Assembly: GCA_021847835.1 (NCBI GenBank)
Contig: JAJZPR010000005.1
Span: 62,001-126,000, forward strand
Origin: Pseudomonadota bacterium
GTDB taxonomy: Bacteria > Pseudomonadota > Gammaproteobacteria > Burkholderiales > Thiobacillaceae
Direction: 5' to 3'
DNA: 64,000 bases
Shown here: in pieces, positions 7,681 through 16,123 of the stretch
How positions within the stretch are numbered: the stretch's first letter is position 1
Layout of the letters: each line of letters begins with the position of its first letter
The notes under the pieces: model-generated
Seen by the model: the letters and a program-made list of their open reading frames with translations, nothing else
Told to the model about the DNA's origin: nothing
Databases searched by the model: none
Position numbers and translations under genes: made by a program

Positions 7681-8499
7681 GCGAGTTATGTGATCGGCGA
7701 TGTGCAGGGCTGTTTCGCGTCCCTGCAAAAGCTGCTGGCGGAGTGCGGGTTCGGCCGCGCGCAGGACAGGCTGTGGTTTGTCGGCGATCTGGTGAACCGC
7801 GGCCCGGAGTCCTTGCAGACGCTACGCTTCATACGTGATCTCGGTGACCGCGCTATCGTCGTGCTCGGCAACCACGACCTGCATCTGCTCGGCGTGTGGG
7901 CGGGGCACCGCGAGTTTCACCATACCGACACCCTGGCGCCGATACTGGAAGCGCCGGACTGCGAAGAACTCATGCAGTGGCTGCTGCACCGCAATATTGC
8001 GCACTATGAGCACGGCGTGCTGATGCTGCACGCCGGCGCGTGGCCGGGCTGGTCGCTGGAGGAGACCCTGTTCCATGCCCGGGAACTGGAAGCGGCGCTG
8101 AGGGGCCCGGATGTCGAATGGGTGTTCGCGCATCTCTATGGCTCGGTGCCGGCGCAATGGTCGGACGAGTTGACCGGTGCCGATCGCCTGCGCGTCATCA
8201 CCAACGTCTTCACGCGCATGCGATTCTGCCGGCCGGACGGCGAGATGGAGTTCCACCACAAGGGCCGGCTGGGCAGCGCCCCGCCCCCCTTGCTGCCGTG
8301 GTTCGACGTGCCGGGCCGCAAGACTGCGGACATTCCCATCGTCTGCGGCCACTGGTCGGCGCTCGGGCTCTATCTGCGCGAGGACATCCTGGCGCTTGAT
8401 ACCGGCTGCCTGTGGGGCGGCAAGCTCACCGCGCTGAGGCTGGAAGACCGCCGGGTGTTTCAGGTGGATTGCCCGTCAATTCGAAGCCCAAAGCACTAG
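7678..8499 (+). CDS. apaH: Symmetrical bis(5'-nucleosyl)-tetraphosphatase ApaH
   Basis: A 273-residue calcineurin-type phosphoesterase with the metal-binding motifs GDVQGC (about 8-13), GDLVNRGP, GNHD and a C-terminal CGHW. ApaH splits Ap4A to two ADP and also removes Np4 caps from RNA. The GTG start is chosen because M-A-S-Y-V-I aligns with the usual M-A-T-Y-L-I start of the family. That GTG and its AGGAG site both belong to the upstream repeat array. The last 74 bp overlap the convergent olsA gene. Length is normal (about 270-280). Confidence 0.92.
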   Translation: MASYVIGDVQGCFASLQKLLAECGFGRAQDRLWFVGDLVNRGPESLQTLRFIRDLGDRAIVVLGNHDLHLLGVWAGHREFHHTDTLAPILEAPDCEELMQWLLHRNIAHYEHGVLMLHAGAWPGWSLEETLFHARELEAALRGPDVEWVFAHLYGSVPAQWSDELTGADRLRVITNVFTRMRFCRPDGEMEFHHKGRLGSAPPPLLPWFDVPGRKTADIPIVCGHWSALGLYLREDILALDTGCLWGGKLTALRLEDRRVFQVDCPSIRSPKH

Positions 8500-9211
8500 C
8501 GATTTCGCGCCAGGCGGTTTCGGCCAGCTCGCGGCGGCTGTCGCCGCGGATCGGCAAGCCGAAAGTGATGCGCGCCACGATCTCCTTTTCGCCGGCAATG
8601 CGCCACAGCGAGGTGCCGAAAGAAACATTGTCGGCGTAGGCGGCCGCATCGGTGTAAGCGCCTTGCGGCGTCAGATATTGCAGCGCAGCAGGCACCACGG
8701 GCAGGTTTTCGTCCACGGCCGGCTGGAACAGCGAGGGCAGGAAGCGCAGCAGCCTGCTGCCGTCGGTCGAGGTGCCTTCGGGAAACACCGCCACCCATGC
8801 GCCGTCGCGCAGCAGCGCATGCATTTCGGCATTGATGCGCGCGGTGTCTGTCTTTTTTGCGCGCTGGATGAAGAGGGTGCCTGCGCGTTCCGCCAGCCAG
8901 CCCACCACCGGCCAGTCGCGCACTTCGTGCTTGGATACGAAATGCACACGCCGCGTGGCGTGGATGACGAAAACGTCCAGCCAGGAGATGTGGTTGGCCA
9001 CCAGCAGGGCGCCGTGGGTGTATTCGGGGAGCGAGCCCGCAGCCAGTCTGATGCCAAGGATTTTCAGGAGCTTGCCGGACCAGCGCGAAATGACGCGGTC
9101 GCGCGTGGCCAGGCTGTAAAAGCTGAACAATATGGCGGCTTGGAACAGGCCCAGCAACAGATGCAGGGCCAGCCTGGCCAGCCGGAACAGGCGCCGGAAC
9201 AAAATGATCAT
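8426..9211 (-). CDS. olsA: 1-acyl-glycerol-3-phosphate acyltransferase family protein, probable lyso-ornithine lipid O-acyltransferase OlsA
   Basis: A 261-residue PlsC-type acyltransferase with an N-terminal membrane helix (about 8-32), the catalytic NHISWLD motif (family NHxxxxD) and the FPEGTS motif. PlsC family members acylate lysophosphatidate, but the gene lies directly after an OlsB-type N-acyltransferase. That places it as OlsA, which adds the second fatty acid to lyso-ornithine lipid at the inner membrane. The alternative is a second PlsC. Its 3' end overlaps apaH by 74 bp, tail to tail. Confidence 0.82.
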   Translation of the reverse strand: MIILFRRLFRLARLALHLLLGLFQAAILFSFYSLATRDRVISRWSGKLLKILGIRLAAGSLPEYTHGALLVANHISWLDVFVIHATRRVHFVSKHEVRDWPVVGWLAERAGTLFIQRAKKTDTARINAEMHALLRDGAWVAVFPEGTSTDGSRLLRFLPSLFQPAVDENLPVVPAALQYLTPQGAYTDAAAYADNVSFGTSLWRIAGEKEIVARITFGLPIRGDSRRELAETAWREIASALGFELTGNPPETPGGLPASAR

Positions 9212-9238
9212 GCAGCCTATTGTAAGGCTGCTGGCATG

Positions 9239-9994
9239 CTATGCGCGCTTGTTGATGAAATGCCGCATGTAGCTGTGGTTGATCTGGCTCATGGGCAGCA
9301 GCAGCAGCAGATCGGCGGTGTTGAAGTCGGGATCCCAGGCGGGTTCGCCGCAGACCATGGCGCCCACGCGCAGGTAGCCCTTGATCAGCGGCGGCGGCAG
9401 GCCGGGAGTGCCGTTGTCCAGCGATTCCAGCGGCAGCGGGTTGCGCGGGGTGGCGCGCCATTCCACCGGGCTCATGTGCTTGCGGCTGATGTGGCGGAAG
9501 ACGCTGGCGGCGAGATGGCCGCCGTCGGCCATGCTGATGCTGGCGCAGCCGATCACGTAATCGAAGCCGTGGCGCGTCATGTAGTCCGCCAGCCCCATCC
9601 ACAGCAGGGCGATCACCGCGCCGCTGCGGTAATCCGGATGCACGCAGGAGCGCCCCAGTTCGGCCATGCGCGGGCGCAGGAAATGAAAACGCGTGAGATC
9701 GAATTCCTGCTCGGAGTAGTAGCCGGATTTTTCCGCGGAACCGGGCGGCAGGATGCGGTAGGTGCCGACCACTTCGCCGGTCATGGTGTCCCTCACCAGC
9801 AGGTGGTCGCACAGGCTGTCGAAATGGTCGATGTCCAGGCCCTGGTGCGCGCTGGGCAGGCGCGCGCCCATTTCCTCGGCGAAGACCTTGTAACGCAGTT
9901 GCTGAGCTTCGGCGATTTCGACATCGTCGACCGCGAGATAGACCTTGAAACGGCCGTGCAGGCCGGGTGATTTCAGTGCTGCGGATTCAATCAT
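9239..9994 (-). CDS. olsB: L-ornithine N(alpha)-acyltransferase OlsB-like (GNAT fold)
   Basis: A 251-residue protein of the OlsB/autoinducer-synthase-like GNAT family. Typical features are AEAQQLRYKVFAEEMGA, a central VVGTYRILPP, LGRSCVHPDYRSG and the C-terminal KGYLRVGAMVCGEPAWDPDF. OlsB attaches a 3-hydroxy fatty acid from acyl-ACP to the alpha-amino group of ornithine, the first step to phosphorus-free ornithine lipids. It lies 27 bp upstream of olsA on the same strand. Such lipids are commonly raised under phosphate limitation, which fits the PhoB and phosphonate genes elsewhere in the window, but no Pho box is seen here. Confidence 0.87.
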   Translation of the reverse strand: MIESAALKSPGLHGRFKVYLAVDDVEIAEAQQLRYKVFAEEMGARLPSAHQGLDIDHFDSLCDHLLVRDTMTGEVVGTYRILPPGSAEKSGYYSEQEFDLTRFHFLRPRMAELGRSCVHPDYRSGAVIALLWMGLADYMTRHGFDYVIGCASISMADGGHLAASVFRHISRKHMSPVEWRATPRNPLPLESLDNGTPGLPPPLIKGYLRVGAMVCGEPAWDPDFNTADLLLLLPMSQINHSYMRHFINKRA

Positions 9995-10164
9995 GACGTA
10001 ACCCTTGTGATTGGTTATGTGCAGACTATTGAAGCGCTGTTAAATCCCGATTACGGGTGTGTGACGTATCGGTGACAGGCAGGGCTGCAAAGCTGGCCGC
10101 TGGCCCTGATTGGCTCTGATGCCTGCCGGCGGGTGTGGCGCCGGGCAAGCGCGGCGTTTTGCGG

Positions 10165-10620
10165 CTAGTGTGTCACGCGCGTGACGCCGCCGCCGGTCAG
10201 CACGCGCACGCGGTCGCCCACGCGGAATTCTTCGCCGGCCGCCTGGGTGACGGCGATCATGCGGCCCGAATCCAGCTTGACGGTGATTTCCAGGCCGTCC
10301 TGGCGGGTGATGGCTTCCTCTGCCGCCGCGCCGCCCACGCCGCCCAGCACTGCGCCCACGGTGGCACCGACCACGCGGCCCCTGCCGCCGCCCACCGTGC
10401 TGCCGGCGACACCGCCAACCACGGCGCCGGCCGCGGGGCCGACCACGCTCTTGGTGCCTTCGATCCTGACTGCGCGCACGGATTCAACCACGCCCATCTG
10501 CACTTCCTGGGCCGTGCGCGCCTGTTCGCGCGAGTAGTCCTTGCTGCCCAGGCCGGCGGGGCAGCCGGTAAGCAGAACGGCGGCGGAGGCGGCGAGCAGC
10601 AGTACGGCGATCTTTTTCAT
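10165..10620 (-). CDS. Outer-membrane lipoprotein with glycine-zipper 2TM domain (SlyB/PcP-like)
   Basis: A 151-residue lipoprotein. The signal peptide ends in the lipobox LLTGC (Cys19 or so). A glycine-zipper double helix follows (GPAAGAVVGGVAG and GATVGAVLGGVGG, about 61-100), then a small beta domain ending in VRVLTGGGVTRVTH. SlyB-family proteins stabilise the outer membrane, often under envelope stress. It is the last gene of a same-strand run after the PfkB-type kinase. Length and layout fit the family. Confidence 0.88.
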   Translation of the reverse strand: MKKIAVLLLAASAAVLLTGCPAGLGSKDYSREQARTAQEVQMGVVESVRAVRIEGTKSVVGPAAGAVVGGVAGSTVGGGRGRVVGATVGAVLGGVGGAAAEEAITRQDGLEITVKLDSGRMIAVTQAAGEEFRVGDRVRVLTGGGVTRVTH

Positions 10621-10639
10621 GGCGGGCTCCCATCAAAAG

Positions 10640-10688
10640 CGATAGCCGAAGGATTCGGCGCTATATTCGATAGCCGAATGACTCGGCG
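10640..10688 (-). repeat. 28-bp-spaced direct repeat duplicating the 3' end of the kinase gene
   Basis: Two 21-bp segments (10640-10660 and 10668-10688) differ at two positions. The one inside the kinase gene encodes its C-terminal AESFGYR. The copy beyond the stop would encode the same residues followed by F and a stop, so the present stop appears to have truncated a duplicated tail. Confidence 0.6.
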
Positions 10689-11593
10689 AAGCGGGTTTCG
10701 ATTTCCAGGCGGCTGGGCGCATGGTTCTGCCCGCCGCGGCTTTCTATCTTTATAGCACCCATGAGGCTGGCGAGCCGGCCGGTGGTTTCCCAGTCGTAGC
10801 CATGCGCGATGCCGTAGAGCAGGCCGGCGCGGAAGGCGTCGCCGCAGCCGGTGGGATCGACCACTTCGCGCACCGGCGCAACGGGAATGCGGATGATTTT
10901 GCCGTCCACGTGGAAATCCGAGCCTTCCGCACCCTTGGTCACGATCAGGGCATCGACTTCGCGCGCCAACTGATCCAGGCTCTGGCCGGTGCGGGTCTGC
11001 AGCAGTTCTGCCTCGTAGTCGTTGAGTGTTACGTAATCGGCTTGCCGCACCATTTGCAGCAATTCCTCGCCGTTGAACAGCGGCATGCCCTGGCCGGGAT
11101 CGAACACGAAGGGGATGCCGGCCTCGTGAAACTGCGCGCAGTGGGCCAGCATGCCTTCGCGCCCGTCGGGCGAGACGATGCCGAGCTTGATGTCATTGGC
11201 GGCACCCGCGTCATTCAGGTGGGACTGGTTCATTGCCCCCGGATGGAAGGCGGTGATCTGGTTGTCCGAGAGGTCGGTGGTGATGAAGGCCTGCGCGGTA
11301 TAGCTGCCTTCCACCGTGCGCACGCATTCACGCGAGAGTCCGAGGCCATCCAGGCGCGAAGCATAGGGCGCGAAATCTTCGCCCACCGTGGCCATGATCA
11401 CCGGCTCGCCGCCCAGCAATTTGAGGTTGTAGGCGATGTTGCCGGCGCAGCCGCCGAACTCGCGGCGCATGTCGGGCACCAGGAAGGACACGTTCAGGAT
11501 GTGGATCTTGTCCGGCAGGATGTGGTGCTTGAAGTGGTCGTGGAAGACCATGATGGAATCGAAGGCGAGCGAGCCGCAGATCAGGGTGCGCAT
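10661..11593 (-). CDS. PfkB-family carbohydrate/nucleoside kinase (adenosine-kinase-like)
   Basis: A 310-residue ribokinase-fold protein. The N-terminal GG-type motif FGGCAGNIAYNLKLLG (about 47-62) binds the sugar, and DPTGCGDAFRAG near residue 250 is the anion-hole/catalytic motif with Asp as base (usually DxTGAGD). The substrate cannot be read from sequence; close homologues are annotated as adenosine or ribokinase-like kinases. The ATG follows an A9 run rather than a recognisable ribosome site. It lies 23 bp after dgkA. Confidence 0.85.
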   Translation of the reverse strand: MRTLICGSLAFDSIMVFHDHFKHHILPDKIHILNVSFLVPDMRREFGGCAGNIAYNLKLLGGEPVIMATVGEDFAPYASRLDGLGLSRECVRTVEGSYTAQAFITTDLSDNQITAFHPGAMNQSHLNDAGAANDIKLGIVSPDGREGMLAHCAQFHEAGIPFVFDPGQGMPLFNGEELLQMVRQADYVTLNDYEAELLQTRTGQSLDQLAREVDALIVTKGAEGSDFHVDGKIIRIPVAPVREVVDPTGCGDAFRAGLLYGIAHGYDWETTGRLASLMGAIKIESRGGQNHAPSRLEIETRFAESFGYRI

Positions 11594-11616
11594 GATGTCG
11601 GTTTTTTTTTGTGAAT

Positions 11617-11991
11617 TCAGTCGGACAGGATCAGGATCCAGATGGCCGCGGCGTTGACCAGGGAAAGCAGCACCGCGGCGCTGCCGATGTCCTTGGCGCG
11701 CTTGGCGAGATGGTTTTTTTCCAGCGAAACGCGGTCCACCACGGCCTCGATGGCGGAATTGACCAGTTCCACGATCAGCACCAGGAACAGCGAGCCGATC
11801 ATGAGCGCGCGGCCGACGGCATCGGGTTCGAGCCACAGGGCGAGCGGGATGCAGACCAGGCTCAGCAGCAGTTCCTGGCGGAAGGCGTCTTCATGCCGGA
11901 AGGCGGCCCTGAAGCCGTCGATGGAGTAGAACAGCGCGTTCCAGACGCGAACGAGGCCGGTCTTGCCCTTGTACGGGGATTCTTTTTCCAT
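11617..11991 (-). CDS. dgkA: Diacylglycerol kinase DgkA
   Basis: A 124-residue integral membrane protein with three predicted helices and the family signature ELVNSAIEAVVDRVS. DgkA phosphorylates diacylglycerol from lipid A and periplasmic-glucan turnover back to phosphatidate. The N-terminal amphipathic part (GLVRVWNALFYSIDGFRAAF) is standard. It follows the gcv operon on the same strand behind a heptad-repeat element. Length is normal (120-125). Confidence 0.93.
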   Translation of the reverse strand: MEKESPYKGKTGLVRVWNALFYSIDGFRAAFRHEDAFRQELLLSLVCIPLALWLEPDAVGRALMIGSLFLVLIVELVNSAIEAVVDRVSLEKNHLAKRAKDIGSAAVLLSLVNAAAIWILILSD

Positions 11992-12010
11992 GAGGGCGTA
12001 TTGTAAACGC

Positions 12011-12092
12011 AGGGGTCAGGGGAGGTGCGGCCAAGGGCCGCATTTTTATCGGGTGCGAAGCACGTTCCCTGAATCCTGTTTCCCTACTCCCT
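12011..12092. repeat. Heptad inverted-repeat element A1 (gcvPB-dgkA spacer)
   Basis: The left arm has AGGGGTC-type heptads (12011-12024) and the right arm has the inverse (12065-12092), which runs into the last codons of gcvPB. Between them a perfect hairpin TGCGGCC/GGCCGCA is followed on the + strand by five T, a terminator-like shape reading opposite to the genes. Confidence 0.7.
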
Positions 12093-13529
12093 GTAAGCCA
12101 GATCCAGCTCGCGCGCCGCCTTGACGTCATCCAGGCGTCTCACCGGCTGGGTGTAGGGCGCGCCTTTCACCAGGTCGGCGTCGGCGTAGGCCTCTTCCTT
12201 GATCTTGATGCAGGCCTCGATGAAGGCGTCGAGCGTTTCCTTGCTTTCGGTCTCCGAGGGCTCGATCAGCAGGCATTCTGGCACCAGCAGCGGGAAGTAG
12301 GTGGTGGGCGCGTGGAAGCCATAGTCGAGCAGGCGCTTGGCGAAGTCCATCGCCGACACGCCGGTTTCGTCCTTCATCTTTTTCAAGGTGACGATGAACT
12401 CGTGGCTGGCGCGCCGGGTCGGGTAGGCCAGCTCGAAGCCGGCATCGCGCAACCTGGCCATCAGGTAGTTGGCGTTCAGGGTGGCGAACTCGGCCACGCG
12501 GTGCATGCCTTCGGCGCCCAGCATGCGCGCGTAGATGTAGGCGCGCATCAAGACGCCGGCATTGCCGCCGTTGGCGCTCATGCGGCCGATGGATTGCGGC
12601 AGGTCGGCCTCCACCGCGTTGCGGTAGATGCCGTTGTCATTGATGACGACCGGCACCGGCATGAAGGGCAAGAGGCGCTCGGCCACGCCGACAGGGCCGG
12701 CGCCGGGACCGCCGCCGCCGTGCGGGGTGGAGAAGGTCTTGTGCAGGTTCATGTGGATGACGTCGAAGCCCATGTCGCCGGGGCGCACGCGGCCGAGGAT
12801 GGCGTTGAGGTTGGCGCCGTCGTAGTAGAGCAGGCCGCCGGCGTCGTGCACCAGCTTCTGGATGGTCTGGATGGTCTTCTCGAACACGCCCAGGGTGGAC
12901 GGGTTGGTGAGCATGAGCCCGGCGGTCTGCGGGCCCACCGCGGCCTTCAGTGCTTCGAGATCGACGTTGCCTTCGCGGTCGGTGGGGATTTCCTTGACCG
13001 TGTAGCCGCACATCACGGCAGTCGCGGGGTTGGTGCCGTGCGCCGCGTTGGGCACCAGGATCTCGGTGCGTGCGGTGTCGCCGCGCGACTCGTGGTAGGC
13101 GCGGATCATGGCGATGCCGGCGAACTCGCCCTGCGCGCCCGCCATGGGCGCGAGGCTCACACCGGCCATGCCGGTCACGTCCTTCAATATTTCCTGCAGT
13201 TCGTACATGCACTGCAAAAAGCCCTGGCCGGTTTCCGCCGGCGCGTGCGGATGGCGCGCCAGGAACTGCGGCAGCATGGCGAGTGAATTGCAGGCGCGCG
13301 GGTTGTACTTCATGGTGCACGAGCCGAGCGGGTAGAACTGGGTGTCGATGGAGAAGTTCTTCTGCGAGAGGCGCGTGTAGTGGCGCACCACGTCCAGTTC
13401 GGAGCATTCCGGCAGCGCGGGCGGTTCGTCGCGCAAGAGTTCGGCGGGCAGGTCGTCGAGCGCGCCATCGCGGGGCGGAAGCTGCGCGTGGGCGACGCGG
13501 CCGGGGTGGGAGTGGTCGAATATCAGCAT
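12084..13529 (-). CDS. gcvPB: Glycine dehydrogenase (decarboxylating) subunit 2, GcvPB
   Basis: A 481-residue PLP-dependent subunit of the split P protein of the glycine cleavage system. The PLP lysine lies in [17 protein letters not shown], and the protein starts [17 protein letters not shown] as is typical. With GcvPA it decarboxylates glycine and passes the aminomethyl group to the lipoyl arm of GcvH. It is the last gcv gene of the operon, separated from gcvPA by tpx. Repeat elements flank it on both sides, and the final codons and stop lie in the A1 right arm. Confidence 0.95.
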   Translation of the reverse strand: MLIFDHSHPGRVAHAQLPPRDGALDDLPAELLRDEPPALPECSELDVVRHYTRLSQKNFSIDTQFYPLGSCTMKYNPRACNSLAMLPQFLARHPHAPAETGQGFLQCMYELQEILKDVTGMAGVSLAPMAGAQGEFAGIAMIRAYHESRGDTARTEILVPNAAHGTNPATAVMCGYTVKEIPTDREGNVDLEALKAAVGPQTAGLMLTNPSTLGVFEKTIQTIQKLVHDAGGLLYYDGANLNAILGRVRPGDMGFDVIHMNLHKTFSTPHGGGGPGAGPVGVAERLLPFMPVPVVINDNGIYRNAVEADLPQSIGRMSANGGNAGVLMRAYIYARMLGAEGMHRVAEFATLNANYLMARLRDAGFELAYPTRRASHEFIVTLKKMKDETGVSAMDFAKRLLDYGFHAPTTYFPLLVPECLLIEPSETESKETLDAFIEACIKIKEEAYADADLVKGAPYTQPVRRLDDVKAARELDLAYRE

Positions 13530-13536
13530 GGTTGTT

Positions 13537-13638
13537 AGGGGTCAGGGGTCAGGATTCAGGGGCCAGGGAAAACCGGAATCGAAATGACGCGGCAAAGCCG
13601 CTCCACCCCTGATCCCTGAATCCTGACCCCTGGTCCCT
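13537..13638. repeat. Heptad inverted-repeat element A2 (tpx-gcvPB spacer)
   Basis: The left arm reads AGGGGTC, AGGGGTC, AGGATTC, AGGGGCC, AGGGA. The right arm (about 13605-13638) is its inverse, giving a long hairpin with an inner GCGGC/GCCGC stem. The element fills the whole spacer up to the tpx stop codon. Confidence 0.88.
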
Positions 13639-14133
13639 TCATTTCAAAGCAGCCAATGCGGCCTCGTAATCGGGTTCCTGCTTGATCTCGGGAACCAGTT
13701 CGCTATGCAGCACCTTGTTGTTTTCATCGAGCACGATCACGGCGCGCGCGGTGATGCCGGCGAGCGGGCCGCTGTGGATGTCCACGCCGTAGTTCTTCTT
13801 GAACTCCCAGCCGCGCATGGTGGACAGCGTCACCACGTTGTTGGTGTTCTCCGCGCCGCAGAAGCGGCTCATGGCGAAGGGCAGGTCGGCGGAGATGATC
13901 AGCACGACCGTATTTCCAACGGCGGCGTCGTTGAACACCTTGGTCGATTTCGCGCACACCGGGGTGTCGAGGCTGGGCACGATGTTGAGGATTTTCTTCT
14001 TGCCGGCGAAATCGGCCAGCGACACGTCGGCCAGATCCTTGTTCACCAGCTTGAAATCGGGCGCGGTGTCGCCCGCCTTCGGAAAATTGCCAACCACTTC
14101 GATCGGGTTGCCTGCGAGGGTTACGGTTGCCAT
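13639..14133 (-). CDS. tpx: Thiol peroxidase Tpx (atypical 2-Cys peroxiredoxin)
   Basis: A 164-residue peroxiredoxin with peroxidatic C60 in SLDTPVC and resolving C92 in SRFCGAE. The N-terminus [12 protein letters not shown] and the C-terminus [12 protein letters not shown] match E. coli Tpx closely. It reduces hydroperoxides using thioredoxin. The ATG has a strong AAAGGAGA site. Its place between gcvPA and gcvPB is unusual and puts it under the glycine riboswitch transcript unless it has its own promoter. Confidence 0.94.
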   Translation of the reverse strand: MATVTLAGNPIEVVGNFPKAGDTAPDFKLVNKDLADVSLADFAGKKKILNIVPSLDTPVCAKSTKVFNDAAVGNTVVLIISADLPFAMSRFCGAENTNNVVTLSTMRGWEFKKNYGVDIHSGPLAGITARAVIVLDENNKVLHSELVPEIKQEPDYEAALAALK

Positions 14134-14161
14134 GTCGGTCTCCTTTAAGCTTGGTTGTCGG

Positions 14162-15535
14162 TCACTTCCGCGCGCAGGGCGGCGGTTCGGAAAGCTTGGA
14201 CACGATGCGCTGCAATTGGGTTGCATAGCGGTCCAGGTCGCTTTCGGTCTTGGTTTCGGTGGCGCACACCAGGATGGCGTTGCCGAGTTCGGGATAGTCC
14301 TTCGACAGGTCGTAGCCGCCGACGATGCCCTGGCCCACGAGCGAACGCAGCAGCTTGCCGTTTTCCACGCTGGTGCGGATGACGGCCTCGTGGAAATACG
14401 CGCCGTCGAACACCTGTTCCGCGCCGGCGGCGACGAGCTTGCCGACCAGCGATCTGGTGTTGGCGTGGCTCGCGCGCGCGACGCGGGAAAGCCCCTCGGG
14501 TCCGAGCAGGCTCATGTAGATGGTCGAGGCCGTCACCACCAGGCCCTGGTTGGTGCAGATGTTGGAGGTGGCCTTGGAGCGGCGGATGTGCTGTTCGCGC
14601 GCCTGCAATGTGAGGGCGAAGCCGGGCTTGCCGTCGAGGTCCACGGTGCGGCCGACGATGCGGCCGGGCATCTGGCGCACGAATTCCTGCTTGCAGCACA
14701 TGAAGCCGTAATAGGGGCCGCCGCTCGCGAGCGGCGCGCCCAGCGGCTGGCCTTCGCCCACGGCGATGTCGGCGCCGGTGGCACCCCATTTGCCCGGGGC
14801 TTTCAAGACCGCCAGCGTGGTCGGATTGACCAGGGCGATGGCCAGCAGATTGTTGGCGTGCGCCCGGTCGGTCATGGCGTCGACGTCTTCCAGCACGCCG
14901 AAGAAGTTGGGCTGGGGAATGACCAGCGCCGCGCAGCCTGCCGCGTCCCTGGGCAGCACGGTGCGGCCGCTGGCGGGATCGTAATCCACTTCCACCAGCT
15001 CGATCTTCTGGTTCTTCACGATGTCGCGGCAGGCGGCGCGATAGAGCGGGTGCACCGTCTTCGGCATCAGCACGCGGCGGCTGCCGCCCTTGCTTGCGCG
15101 CACCGCCATCAGCACGGCTTCGGCCAGGCCCGAGCCGCCGTCGTAGAGCGAGGCGTTGGACACGTCGAGGCCGGTGAGCCGTGTCATCATGGTCTGGTAT
15201 TCGTAGATCAGCTGCAGCGTGCCTTGGCTCGCCTCGGCCTGGTAGGGCGTGTAGGCGGAATAGAACTCGCCGCGGGTGGTGATCTGCCAGACCGCGGAGG
15301 GAATGTGGTGCTCGTAGGCGCCGGCGCCGAGGAAGTTGAGATAGCGTCCGTCGGCTTCCGCGCGCTCGGTCATCAGGCGCGTGATTTCCATTTCGGAAAT
15401 GCCCGCGGGCACCTGGGTCAGCTTGCCGGCTTTCAGCGCGGCGGGGATTTCATCGAACAGCGTGTCGATGTCCCTGGCGCCGATGGCGGCCAGCATGTCG
15501 GCGATGTTCTCTTCGGAGTGGGGGATGAACGGCAT
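14162..15535 (-). CDS. gcvPA: Glycine dehydrogenase (decarboxylating) subunit 1, GcvPA
   Basis: A 457-residue N-terminal half of the split P protein. It begins [15 protein letters not shown] and contains [16 protein letters not shown] and ISRGGPYYG-like stretches ([11 protein letters not shown]) typical of the family. It forms a heterotetramer with GcvPB and is not catalytic alone. Split P proteins are the normal form in many bacteria. It lies in the riboswitch-led operon, 28 bp upstream of tpx, and is separated from gcvH by repeat element A3. Confidence 0.95.
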   Translation of the reverse strand: MPFIPHSEENIADMLAAIGARDIDTLFDEIPAALKAGKLTQVPAGISEMEITRLMTERAEADGRYLNFLGAGAYEHHIPSAVWQITTRGEFYSAYTPYQAEASQGTLQLIYEYQTMMTRLTGLDVSNASLYDGGSGLAEAVLMAVRASKGGSRRVLMPKTVHPLYRAACRDIVKNQKIELVEVDYDPASGRTVLPRDAAGCAALVIPQPNFFGVLEDVDAMTDRAHANNLLAIALVNPTTLAVLKAPGKWGATGADIAVGEGQPLGAPLASGGPYYGFMCCKQEFVRQMPGRIVGRTVDLDGKPGFALTLQAREQHIRRSKATSNICTNQGLVVTASTIYMSLLGPEGLSRVARASHANTRSLVGKLVAAGAEQVFDGAYFHEAVIRTSVENGKLLRSLVGQGIVGGYDLSKDYPELGNAILVCATETKTESDLDRYATQLQRIVSKLSEPPPCARK

Positions 15536-15540
15536 GTTTT

Positions 15541-15650
15541 CAGGGATCAGGATTCAGGGGTCAGGGGCAAGGGGGATTCAGCGTCAAGCCCAGGAGTAGT
15601 GCGGCGTAGCCGCGCATTCCCTGAACCCTGACTCCTGAATCCTGACCCCT
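15541..15650. repeat. Heptad inverted-repeat element A3 (gcvH-gcvPA spacer)
   Basis: The left arm has AGGGATC, AGGATTC, AGGGGTC, AGGGGCA, AGGGGGA. The right arm (about 15616-15650) is the inverse. An inner TGCGGC/GCCGCGCA hairpin lies in the loop. It fills the spacer up to the gcvH stop. Confidence 0.88.
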
Positions 15651-16039
15651 CAATGTGCTTCAGAGGCCACGTGCGCTTCGTAGGCCGCCGCGTCGAGCAG
15701 GGCATTCACGTCGGCGGCGTTGTCGGGCTTGATCCTGAACATCCAGGCGCCGTAGGCGTCCTGGTTGATCTTTTCCGGGCTGGACTCGACTTCTTCATTG
15801 GCGGCCACGACTTCGCCGGCGATGGGCGCGTACACGTCGGAAGCGGCCTTGACCGACTCGACCACGGCGCACTCCTCGCCCCGGGCGAGCTTGCGGCCCA
15901 CGGCGGGGTTCTCGACGAACACCATATCGCCCAAGAGGTCCTGGGCGTGGTGGGTGATGCCCACGCTCACGGTGCCGTCGGCCTCGGTTTTTACCCACTC
16001 GTGGGACTTGGTGTATTTCAGATCAGCGGGGATGCTCAT
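15650..16039 (-). CDS. gcvH: Glycine cleavage system H protein
   Basis: A 129-residue lipoyl-carrier protein. The lipoylated lysine is K64 in [14 protein letters not shown]. The start [10 protein letters not shown] and the motif [12 protein letters not shown] are diagnostic. GcvH shuttles the aminomethyl intermediate between GcvP, GcvT and the L protein. LipA, first gene of the same operon, provides the lipoyl sulphurs. Repeat elements lie on both sides. Confidence 0.96.
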   Translation of the reverse strand: MSIPADLKYTKSHEWVKTEADGTVSVGITHHAQDLLGDMVFVENPAVGRKLARGEECAVVESVKAASDVYAPIAGEVVAANEEVESSPEKINQDAYGAWMFRIKPDNAADVNALLDAAAYEAHVASEAH

Positions 16040-16050
16040 GTTTTCTCCTA

Positions 16051-16123
16051 AGTGAGGAGTGAGGCGTCAGGCGTGAGGAGCGGGCTTCGTTTACGCCTCA
16101 CTCCTCACCCCGCACTCCTCACG
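16051..16123. repeat. Heptad inverted-repeat element B2 (gcvT-gcvH spacer)
   Basis: The left arm has units AGGAGTG, AGGCGTC, AGGCGTG, AGGAGCG. The right arm is the inverse (CGCCTCACTCCTCAC and CGCACTCCTCACG). The gcvT stop codon lies in the right arm. It is the same B family as the array before apaH. Confidence 0.88.

Noticed and set aside
13537-13638. Element A2 as an ordinary rho-independent terminator
   Set aside because: Arms are long and imperfect, no T run follows, and the same design recurs inside operons and even within lipA.
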